NCBI GenBank assembly: GCA_033675545.1
Contig: JAWDGP010006226.1
Span: forward strand, 62,001 to 126,000
DNA from: Elysia crispata
Taxonomy: Eukaryota; Mollusca; Gastropoda; Plakobranchidae
Length of the DNA: 64,000 nucleotides
Reading direction: 5' to 3'
In this document: in pieces, positions 19,601-28,869 of the stretch
How positions within the stretch are numbered: position 1 is the stretch's first letter
Layout of the letters: each line of letters begins with the position of its first letter
Notes under the pieces: generated by a model
Databases searched by the model: none
What the model was told of the DNA's origin: nothing
Seen by the model: the letters and a program-made list of their open reading frames with translations, nothing else
Position numbers and translations under genes: made by a program

Positions 19601-20772
19601 TGAATAACAAAAAAGAGGCAAACTGAAACATACGAATCATTCACTGTACACTGAGTGTGTACTGTGCCCGCAAGCAGCAACCCTTCCATTTCCCTGTTCC
19701 ACGTTGCTGCCAGTATCAATTAATGTTATATAACAACTTGCACTACTTTCGTAGCGCATCAGCTCCTTCAATGCTTTAACACACTGATCAGCCTTTACTT
19801 TTGTAATGCTATATGTAGTTGTATCGATTTCAAATTAAGAGAATTGAACCAGAGTGACTTCAAATATATGGGTCCAATTCCAAGAGAAAGAAAATTCCGT
19901 ATCCTCTTACAAAATCGTTTACAAGAAATTCAAATTATCAGACTTTGGTTTTTGAGATTTTCACTGTAATAATATCAATACAGTGGAAACCTCAAAAACC
20001 GAAGTGTGATTATTCGAATTTCTCATAAATCGAATTTTGCAAGATGATAGTTTTTTTCTCTCTCTTTGGCTTTGTTAGAATCAGACTTGTATTTCGAAGT
20101 ATTTATTATTTGATTCTCTTAATTCGAAGTCGATGCCACCTCATAAGGCATCACAAAAGTGCTATATGCATCTTTCAAGCAGCAAGCAATGCCAATCACT
20201 GCCCAAGAAAGGCTGATCAGTGCGCTAACAAATCAAGAAGGGAGCAGATGCATTAACAATTAAGTGCCAGTAGCAACTCTGTACTGATACTGATAGCAAC
20301 GTCGGACGGGCAAAGGGGAGGGTTGCTGGTTGCAGGCTCAGTACACACTCACTTAATGAGTCTTAGACTCTGTTATACCCATTTTCGTAATTCGAATACT
20401 CTTAATTCTAAGATTTAATCCATTCCCATACATTCGAATTGTGAGGTTTCCACTGTAGTAGAGAAAGAGAAGAAAAATTTGTTTATTATTTACTTAAAAA
20501 TTAAAAACTTAAGAAAGCAAACTTAAAAATGCCTCTTATTATATAAAAAAAAGCCAAAAGAAGGTTTGAAATGAAATCAATTTAGATTAGTTCAATCTAG
20601 TTTTACATTTGTCAAATGTCATCTTATTTTGGTAGCTTGGTCTATTAAATTCTGCTCTCACTATCAACAGGACACAGAATTACTTCGAAGGCAAGCTTTG
20701 GAGAGAAAACTAGAGCAAGAGGAAACCAAATTACAAGAAAAGAGCAAGAAAAAGAAAAAATTAAAATTATAA
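13613..20772 (+). CDS. NHEJ1: Non-homologous end-joining factor 1 (XLF/Cernunnos)
   Basis: XLF is a nuclear scaffold that bridges broken DNA ends with XRCC4-LIG4 and Ku. Seven coding exons join in frame to 329 codons (human protein 299): 13613-13825, 14248-14442, 16035-16173, 16468-16529, 16995-17109, 17696-17859 and 20671-20772. Residues 1 to about 136 match the globular head. FLVKSKFYNDAYEVLITD corresponds to human VFITKQGYALLVSD, and HLAGMPFLYSF to SELSGLPFYWNF; Met121 sits where human Leu115 contacts XRCC4. VPLMAMVGELYRQQQEL through GKDRQIDDYKAQGA is the coiled-coil stalk. The Ser-rich tail ends in KSKKKKKLKL, basic like the Ku-binding motif but without its terminal Phe. The ATG at 13613 is the first in the exon; an acceptor at 13569-13570 implies an upstream non-coding exon. 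Introns 2 and 6 carry transposon debris. Confidence 0.94.
14650..15600 (-). mobile_element. LINE 3' portion in NHEJ1 intron 2, internally duplicated
   Basis: On the minus strand the palm reads YADETVLIAENKEDLQQF near 15540-15480, followed by EEESKKRGFELN. The C-terminus reads ATFFGHAMKREKLEYPVTTG near 14890-14830. The 3' end near 14650 has the family's GTTGATTGAC tail. A block of about 140 bp (14745-14882) recurs almost unchanged at 15177-15316, so the copy was rearranged after or during insertion. It is antisense to NHEJ1 and decayed. Confidence 0.88.
17896..18523 (-). mobile_element. LINE 3' portion in NHEJ1 intron 6
   Basis: This is the same family as 14650-15600, also antisense. The tail is near GTTGATCAATCAGGTGCCCAGC. 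The regions for the FGH-MR-KLE block and the KKTEVIVM stretch (near 18500-18523) can be read on the minus strand. It stops abruptly at about 18523, where a plus-strand DIRS-like fossil begins. Confidence 0.82.
18524..19062 (+). mobile_element. DIRS-like retroelement fossil (late RT and RNase H part)
   Basis: Conceptual plus-strand peptides resemble the end of the reverse transcriptase (IPYLGFVVYSNDM) and the RNase H start (HMNCLELKAALLSIKAF) of DIRS/Ngaro-type retrotransposons. It is an old, broken fragment with several breaks. No terminal repeats or recombinase part were seen. It abuts a LINE fragment and lies in NHEJ1 intron 6. Confidence 0.7.
19540..19966. mobile_element. Tigger-like non-autonomous DNA element, copy A
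   Basis: The element starts CAGTGGAAACCTCATAATTT and ends in GAGATTTTCACTG, the imperfect inverse, with a TA dinucleotide on both sides (19538-19539 and 19967-19968). Subterminal stretches repeat AATTCGAATT-type words, as Tigger/pogo TIRs do. It is 427 bp with no coding capacity, and lies in NHEJ1 intron 6. Confidence 0.82.
19981..20455. mobile_element. Tigger-like non-autonomous DNA element, copy B (opposite orientation)
   Basis: The element starts CAGTGGAAACCTCAAAAACC and ends TGTGAGGTTTCCACTG, flanked by TA at 19979-19980 and 20456-20457. Its right end matches the left end of copy A in inverse and its left end matches A's right end, so it is the same family, inverted and 14 bp away. It is 475 bp and non-coding. 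Confidence 0.84.
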
Positions 20773-20887
20773 TAGTGTGCATCATTTTTTTAAATTTTTG
20801 TGATACAAACGTGTACCAAGCTCCTCTTCTTTATTTGAGGCATCCCGATGTTACAATATTTATATGAGAAACAAAAATGCTCTCACT

Positions 20888-20893
20888 AATAAA
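20888..20893 (+). promoter_or_regulatory. Candidate poly(A) signal of NHEJ1
   Basis: AATAAA lies 116 nt after the TAA stop, the nearest canonical signal downstream. Later AATAAA words near 21797 and 22114 are alternatives. Confidence 0.5.
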
Positions 20894-21108
20894 AATTATA
20901 AATGTACCTCCATGTTTTGCATCCATTTCAATTGATTTAAATATTGTGATGTCATTTTTGAGTTTGTATCTAAGGCAATGGAACTGTAAAAGGTTGATCT
21001 GCTATAATATAAAATTGTAAACCAAATTTTAACATGAGCTATGCATCTATGTTTTTACAAGTTCATGCTTAAAGAATCTAACAATAGTAACATCTAGCCA
21101 AACAAATA

Positions 21109-21683
21109 CAGTGCCCTCCACTTAATTTGACATCTCATAGGTCGCGATTCCTCTTAATTCTAGGTAACAAAAAATCCCAAATAAATCCCTTTTATCAGTA
21201 CTAATAAATTTTCCCACAAAACGACATTTTGGTCCACCGATTTCTCCTAATTCGACAGAATTTCCACCATATTTCAATATCTACATCATCCAAAATGTCA
21301 TTTAATTTTTGGCCTAGCCTCATGAGTTAGATCTAAAGATCTGTTGTGTGTGGATCACTGCAACTTAAGACAAGGGTTTGTGTGAGCAGAAATGAGAGGG
21401 ATGTTGGATGCGCAGGGAAGACCATAGAGAGACAAGCACCTTTGTGTGTGAGTGCGCGAGAGACAAAGACAGTTGTGGATCTAGTTATGTGATGGGTTTT
21501 ATTACTATATTAGTATTAAAAGTGAGACTACAGTGAGTCCTCTTTACGTCCCTTTGTTGTAGTGCTATAAGCAGACCTACAAAGCCATTATTGAGATTTT
21601 GAAATTTATAAATTTTAATATTATCTCCTAATTCGACGCAATTTCGTTGATCCCTGTAATGTCAATTTATCGGGCGTGTACTG
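21109..21683. mobile_element. Mariner/Tigger-like non-autonomous element
   Basis: It begins CAGTGCCCTCCACTTAATTT and ends TTATCGGGCGTGTACTG, with TA at both flanks (21107-21108 and 21684-21685). The ends are imperfect inverse copies sharing a CAGT start and an AATTTGACAT-like stretch. Internal TCCTAATTCGACA words near both ends add support. It is 575 bp with no transposase seen. Confidence 0.7.
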
Positions 21684-23745
21684 TAGATCTTATGCTGCAA
21701 GATCTTAAAACAGACCAGTCTTACTCAAAGTGAAATTTACATGTCAACTGGATTTACATCTTTTTGTGAAGGCTGCTTAACTAAGCAGTAATCTGTTTAA
21801 TAAAAAAACAAGAGTAAGCCTTAGCTTTCTGGTTTTCAAAGAAATTCATAAAAAGCAAGAGTAAATGCTACAAGCTGGGTAGAGTCATTCCTGAATAGAT
21901 TAGATGGTAATTGGTATGGACGTGATTTTGCTACATGCAAAGAATTGTGGATTTTAGATGACTGAATAGATCTATTGCAACTCATTTGGAACTAATAATA
22001 TTATAATAATAGGACAAAGTATGAAAGCCATATTCTTGGCAACTAAGCTGTACATGTATTAGGTGACCTATCCTATACATAAATACAAGGTTTTCTTTAC
22101 AATGTGCAAGATAGAATAAAGAATGCTTTATAGTGTGTATTTATTTGTTGAGAGAAGGAAGGCTAAACAGAACATAGGCCAATTTAATACATGAAAAATA
22201 AGTTTTTGATAATATTGTAGCTGTATCCTGTTGCATTTCCCATAAGCTGTAGTTAGATGTGTTGTTAATTTTTTTGTACAATAATTAATCAAAGCTAATG
22301 ACAGTAATTCTATGTTGAAACCTAATTGAAGATAATAAACATTATTTGATAAGATTAACCTCTGCATCGGAATTTTTATTCTGAAAATGTTAGTATATAG
22401 ATGTGTGGTCATGCTTGTCTTTTTATGCACATCTATTTTGGAATTGTGGCAGCTGTCGACAAATATATAGACAAATTAGCTTTCTATTGGTAATTATTTT
22501 ATATAATAGTTGAAGGCTGCTGTTGTTTATCCTTCATTCTAGTCAGGTATGACTATAGGATGATCAGTTGCCTTATATGCTTATTTTTTTCTTCATCTTG
22601 GTCCTTGAAGTTTTGTAGAAGTTTTTTTTTTTTTTATGGCACTCGATGAAAAGATATTTTTTCTTTTGCTTACAATTTAAGCTTGGTTTGGTTTGGGGAT
22701 AAAATATTTTTCTGCTGTGCAAAGGTTGCGCCCTTTTGATTAAGTCCCTTGAGACGTATTCGATTTTTGCATTCTTTAATTTCCATTGTGAACTTGTGAC
22801 ACTGCATTATATATTTGCAGGCAAGCTAAATGAGTGAGCGAGTGAATCCATTAATGTATTTGAAGTTGACACTCTAGTCTAAGCTTTTGATTTAATATTA
22901 TTTGCAGTTTTCTACCGTCAGTACAGTCAAGGGTAACTGTGGGACTGGGAGGGGCATAATTATAGCTTTGGAGACCATTTTACAGTCCCCAACTCCTGAC
23001 TGATATACATCATTGTCCTGTCTGTACTGTTCTCCTTTGCACCTTTGCAACTAGCTGGGGTTCGTCTTTCATACATCCAATACATTGGTTTGTAAATTAA
23101 AAACACACAGAGAACGCATTCAAGGTCATATGCTAAAGCATAGTGCCTCTGGTTACTTTGGTCCATAGAAACACACTCTCTCTCTCTTAAAAGTTTACTG
23201 AGCAGTGGCATTGATATTTAACACCAATACTGAGTAAGAGACTTAGTAGCCAGGAGGAAGAACATTTTATTAAAGAGTGAAGCCACCCTTTCCCCCTTTC
23301 ACAAACCAAGAAAATAATAAAAAAAAAAAACTTGCACAGTTTGAATGCAAAACATAGTCTGCTAAAAATGTAATGCATATTTATTTGAAGCAAAAGTTTA
23401 CTGGGAAGTGGCATTAATATTCAACATGAATAACAAAAAAAAAAAATCAACAGTATGTCCATATCAATATAAATTATGCAGAAATGTGGATCAGGTTCAT
23501 TGGTCATTAAAAGTTTGTGAAAATATGATGGCCATAGCGAAATTTTACAAATGGCAACATTTAATAATGTATGAAATATTTGTAATGAATTCTTATTTTA
23601 CATGTAGCAATATTATTGCTCTTTTCAATTAAGTGTTGAATTTCAAGACCATTTAACCACTTGTGATGATTTCAAGATTTTCTTAGAAAAGGATGAAGGA
23701 TGAGCAGAATTTAAAGTGAGAAAGAGCATAAAAAGAATGAACATC

Positions 23746-23751
23746 TTTATT
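23746..23751 (-). promoter_or_regulatory. Candidate poly(A) signal of CCDC12
   Basis: AATAAA on the minus strand lies about 370 nt beyond the CCDC12 stop codon. Confidence 0.45.
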
Positions 23752-24118
23752 AAATTTAAAGAGTATGTTGAATACCAAAAACTTTCATTGAAATATAAAT
23801 TACAAGAAAAAAAAATGAAAGAAAAACTTGAGTAATAATAGTAGCATGAAAAAGGCATCAGTAACACAAGCTATGAGTAACTGCCAATTGTTCTCTTTGA
23901 AAATTAAGCAACACAAAAATATACAATAGATGTCTATTACATCTTTCATTTCTTGGTAAATTTGGAAACTGTCACAAGTGTTAGACAAGAAAATCATTCT
24001 CACAAACTCAAATCTAATAATCAAACATGTGGGGTCAAACCTTTTTTGAAACTAAATTCTAAATTTAAAATATATGTTGACACAACGAAACATGATAATA
24101 TCACTGACATGAAAATTT

Positions 24119-27100
24119 CTAATCATCATCATCATCATCATCCACCTTTCTACGTATCCCTTCTCCCATCACCACGTAAGCCAGGTCATCTTGACTGGCT
24201 TTTAACCTCTCTCCTAGAGACAGAAGATATGGTGAAAAATCATTAACAAGTTTTTCAAATCTGGAAATCAATAGGATTTGTACCTTGCAGGTGAATAAAA
24301 ACTTCATGAATATAACAGCCACTTGATTAAGAGAAAAAAAAAGTGCAGGTAGTGCCACTTACAAAAAGTTATAATTTCTCCGTGTTTCTAAATTTAGTAA
24401 AAAGATGTTTTAATGACATTATTTCCAATCAACTAAGCTCAGCTTCAAATGAAAAAAAAAGTATGATGTACCCTTTCAAATAAAAAAAATCCTAATAGTA
24501 ATACAGTCGAGTTCAAATAATTTGAATCCAGATAGTTCGAATTTTTGGATATTTAGAAGTCGATTAAAATACCCGAATATTTCTCTCTTTAAGCTCTATT
24601 AAAAATATCGGTTAGTTCGAAGTCCGAAAGAATGATCCGGTTAATTCAAAGTCGTCTTGGCGTTTTTTTTTGTTTTTTTTGTTTAATTCTGAAAGCAATC
24701 TTCCTAGCTTGTAAAACAGACAAAGTGGTGTCAATTGCTATGCTCTGAGCGGCAAGCAATTCTGTGAATGCGTGTGTGTGTCTGTGTTTGGCCTGCCTAC
24801 ATTACAGGCAAGAGTCTGCAATAAAATAGAATGGGCTTGGCCTAGGGATCAGGTGTGGATGCTTCCTAGACTGGAAGAGAAGGGGAATGGTGGTACCACA
24901 CGCTGTGATTGAACTCGGCGTGTGGTCAGCGTGTGCGATGTTACCTGGTTGCACATTGTTCTATTATGTCAATACAATTTAATTTTGATTGTGGCTCTGT
25001 GCCGGCATAGATCTAGATCTAGACCTGGCTTTGTTTGGGAGGGTCTTCTCATTTGTGGTTCTTGGTTACGATTCGTGGGGCAAACTTGGGTTACATTATA
25101 CATGTAATTATCTCCGTTAGCTGTGCATTTGTATGTGTGTTAACTTTTATAACTTAACCTAGGTCTACAAAGCTGCTGGCTTTTAGTCCGTGAAAGCACT
25201 TTGTAGCGCTCGGTCACTTATTATTATTTTAAGCTGTACTTTTTACATTCAGTGAAATCAGTTTCAATTTAGACAATATGACATTTTCTCTTTCAAGTCA
25301 AAACCCTTTGAAGCGAAAAACCAAAAGCCTAAGCATTGAAAATAAAATCAAATTGCTTGAAGAGGAGGATAAAAAAGTTTTGCCAAAGAAGGAAATTGCT
25401 TTGAAGTTTGGAATTCGCAGTTGCCCCCCTTGTATATGTGTAACATTCCTAATCTGTCATCCACATTTTTCTCCTCTTTTTCTCTATGTATCCTGATAAT
25501 TCGAGATACCCTTTTTAGCTCGAAGACTTCGAAATAACCAGACTCGACTGTACATAATTTACAATTTGCTTCTGTCATTTTCATCTGAAGCCTATTCCTA
25601 GTTGCTGATGCAATACTTAATTTTTTTCCTCTGAAAATTAGAGGGTAGGTAATAAAATGATGTTTGATAAAAACATTGTCCTTAATTTCAAGCAAACAAC
25701 TTTTTTTTTTAAAACCATATAAACTTCCTGAGTCAAATGCACTGCTCAAAAGCTTGGCTGCATGTTTTAAGAAAATCATTAGTCTATGCTTCTGCCTGAT
25801 ATCAAAAACTAAACTTTTCTTTATAATCTTAAAATTGGGCTGATTTAAAACTTACGAATAAGTTCTGCTATGGCTCGCTGTGTATGTCTCTCCAACTTTT
25901 CCAATTTTTTGCTCACATCTCTCTTGAGATCCCAGTCAGGCTTTCTAGGTGCTAAATTATTGAGATCCTAAAGAGAGAAAATTGACAATTTATTTGTCAC
26001 TAAAAGCAAAGAAAAGGAAACAGAAAGGGAACCAAAGGAAACTGATAGAAATTCAAATGCTCAGAATAAAGAATAAAGGAAGTTATAACAGACATCATAA
26101 TGTTGCAAGTAAGCCTACCAGAATTTTTATAGTCCAAATCCTCAACCTTCCACAAAAATTTGGTTACACACACATGTAAAATTTATACAACACACAAATC
26201 ATGAATGTAAACTAAGAAAGGCTCTTTGTTTAAATCTATGCTGTGAAAAAAATGTTTTGTTGAAATTTTTGCTCCTAATAATGACTAATTTTTATTTGTC
26301 TCACCCTCTGTTTTCGATTGGTGCAGTTGCACTTTAAAAACTTTAATATAAAAGACAAAGTGATCACTTAGGTCAGTTATACAGAAAAATCAAGCAGAAA
26401 AATTACTTACCACTTCAGACACAACGTGCTCTGTTTTTCCTGCATCTATTTGGTCTTTTATTATATCAGTCACTGCAAAAGAAAGTGCACTTGTAAGGTA
26501 AATATGACATAAGGTTATCTTCATTTCACAGAGTTAATCAGAGAAACAAAGCTTTTTTTCACTGACCATTCTTTTTTCAAACTATAATTCCATTGAAGGT
26601 TAACTACAAGTATAAGCTTTAATTGCAATGAAATAAATTGGTTCTAATGCATTACACAGCTGAGAAAACAAACTACAATTGAGATTACATATTATTTCTC
26701 TTGCTCATGCATCACTGTTAAAAAATGACACATACATGTATATGTTTAAGACTTCTACTAAAATTTCAAAGGTATGAAGTCGGTTTTATGATCTTAAGTG
26801 TCAAAACATAATTTAGCATATATTTAGACAACCTCTTTTCACAGCGTACTTTTATAGAAGTTAGCCCCAACTCTTTAAGTCTCCAAGTAAAATGATGCTA
26901 TCTAAATTTGTATATTGACAGATTTGTTTGGGCCATTTACTATTCTAAAATACAGAATTAAATTGTGAGCTTCCACAAAGATGACCCTTTGGTTTTTTTT
27001 TTAAAATTGAAGAGTAGCATTGAGCAAGTCCTAGCATCATCTCATAGTGCTATGGTGATGGTGGTGGTGGTGGGAGGTGGAAGAAAGTCACCAAAACAGA

Positions 27101-28869
27101 CCTATACATATTTGGAAGAAAGTCACCAAAACAGATCTATACATATTTCAAAGCCATTCAAGCAGTACCGGTAACAAAATTCAAAAGCTATATCCTCTCA
27201 ACTTTCTTCTCTTTACCCCTTTACCCAAACTCCAACATGAGGACATTTTTCTAAACCTTTGCCCTATTGTACCTTAGAGAATTCATAAGTAATATACGTA
27301 CCATCTGAAGGTTTAATAACATCCATAGAGAGATCTTTCAATTTTTCACTTCCTGGGTTGTAACTTCTAAAGCTTGGTCTAAGATGGCGAAAAAAAAAAG
27401 AATTACAAATCACCAACAAATTAACAAAGTTTAAAAAAAAACATGAGAGACTCAGAGATTTAATGGAAAAGCAAAATGGCTGTCAGTCAAATGATGCCTT
27501 AAAAATAAAATTAATCAGTAAAGAGGCAGAGTCAAACAGACAGAAAAGAGTTTTGATGAAATTTTATCAAACTTGAAAATAATAACATGGAATAAATAAA
27601 CCTGCAAAAACGTTAAACAAAAATCTTTTTCCATAGTATTATATTACTTTCCTGAATGAAAGAGCCTTTCATGTTATGACCAGAGCCTTATTTGTGTCTG
27701 CATCAAATCTGTTCATAAAATCTGCAAGATTTTTGTACGCTCTCTCCCTCATTAATTTGTGGCTGTAATTTTTGCTTTATTTTTTCGAAGGCAATCACCT
27801 GCTCAATACACTTCAATAAATCCAAAGACCTGATCTTTGGACCACAAACTAGATATACTGTATTTAAAATAAAATCTCCTCTGGTGTATTACATTAAATG
27901 TATTGGTATCGTTCTGCACTAAAATTCAATGAGAAATACTATTCTGAAACTTTTTCGGCTGAGTCCCAAATTTTCATATAATTTTTTTTATTGCCTGGCA
28001 CAGCCCATCAGGCGCTGCAAAAAATTATCACTATATATCAGGCTCTCTCTCGCTGCATCCAGGTTTTCCATGCTGTTTTCCTACACACACAATGTCTAAG
28101 CCCTCAGTATGAGAAATTTGACCCAGAGTCTGATGCAACCACAGTGTGTATGATGGGCTTAAAGTATGTACTCTTAACACTGGATGGGGTTGTACGCAAT
28201 ACTTTATATTTTACCAAGAGGAGTTTTAATTGCCAGGGAAAAGAGAGGGGTGTGTTGCAATTGGTTTACTGTAGGGTGTAATTAGGTTTGTCTCTGCTGA
28301 TTTGCCAATTATAGGAGTAATATGATTCTACATTTAGTGATGTAATGGATGCCACCCCATGCCCCTCTCTTTACACTACCTTCTCCCTAGGGCCTGCATG
28401 TCAATGCTTTGCTCTATCCCTACCCCATGTATTACTATAGCATAATGTAGCCTTTAAACTGGGAGTCCAATACCTATACACCGCAAGAATTTCGTGTCAG
28501 ACAACAAAGAACCTTTTCATCGAATTTCAACTAGCCTACTTTTCTAGGTAGAAAACTTAGTGGGTGTGCCGACACCAATGGTTCGTTGAACTTGATGATA
28601 GGTCTAAGGTTAGTTTGATGCAAGGTATTTTAAGAGAGTCAAGGGAAAAAAACCGGGGATTTTACTGTTCGTTGAAAGGTGTTTTTTGAAACCGAGTTCA
28701 TTTAAATCAAGGGGTGTACTTACTTTGGCAGCCTTTCTTTTTCTTTAATTTCGTCTGTTTCCTTGTCAACATCAGGAATTGTTTTCGGCGCTGCACGTTT
28801 ATCCCTCAAAGCTTTAAGACGTTCCTTTCTTTTAAGTGCTTCATCGTTCAAGGCACCAACAGTTGACAT
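24119..28869 (-). CDS. CCDC12: CCDC12, Cwf18-type splicing factor
   Basis: CCDC12 is the animal Cwf18 protein, a small nuclear component of the activated spliceosome. Five coding exons on the minus strand (28869-28724, 27378-27302, 26472-26411, 25967-25856, 24213-24119) join in frame to 163 residues, against 166 in human. The N-terminus has ALNDEALKRKERLKALRDKR, like human LEEEALRRKERLKALREK. Residues 96-135 carry the family signature: DLNNLAPRKPDWDLKRDV, then SKKLEKLERHTQRAIAELIR, a basic coiled coil, then ERLKASQDDLA. It ends in seven Asp codons (157-163), encoded by an ATC/GAT run, replacing the varied acidic tail of vertebrates. The ATG at 28869 is the first in frame. Intron 4 holds a Tigger-like element. 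CUL1 diverges from the same upstream interval. Confidence 0.95.
24504..25550 (+). mobile_element. Tigger/pogo-like DNA transposon with truncated transposase
   Basis: The ends CAGTCGAGTTCAAATAATTT and AACCAGACTCGACTG are inverse copies (CAGTCGAGT exact), with TA on both sides (24502-24503 and 25551-25552). From 25278 an ORF encodes the transposase N-terminus: KRKTKSLSIENKIKLLEEED, then KKEIALKFGIR, the CENP-B/psq helix-turn-helix type. Similarity stops after about 48 residues and the TIR follows about 100 bp later, so the DDE catalytic part is deleted. At 1047 bp it is a non-autonomous deletion derivative in CCDC12 intron 4. A TAGATC word cluster lies inside at 25009-25025. Confidence 0.86.
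27079..27148. repeat. 35-bp tandem duplication
   Basis: GGAAGAAAGTCACCAAAACA and the next 15 bp occur twice head to tail (27079-27113 and 27114-27148) with a C/T difference. It is in CCDC12 intron 2, just after a GGTGGTGGTGG run. Confidence 0.9.
27379..28723. other. CCDC12 intron 1
   Basis: There are no host exons. The plus-strand ORF at 27991-28281 (starting MPGTAHQALQKIITIYQAL) is less AT-rich than its surroundings and could be transposon-derived, but I recognise no family and see no flanking repeats. Confidence 0.35.

Larger units (their letters stand above)
20773..24118. other. Convergent 3' flanks of NHEJ1 and CCDC12
   Basis: There are no coding exons here. NHEJ1 has an AATAAA at 20888-20893, and CCDC12 has one on the minus strand at 23746-23751. 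A small mariner-type element occupies 21109-21683. The rest is AT-rich sequence with poly-T and poly-A tracts. Confidence 0.6.

Noticed and set aside
24922-25107. 61-codon ORF starting MVSVCDVTWLHIVLLC
   Set aside because: It lies inside the Tigger-like element upstream of its transposase start and shows no family resemblance.
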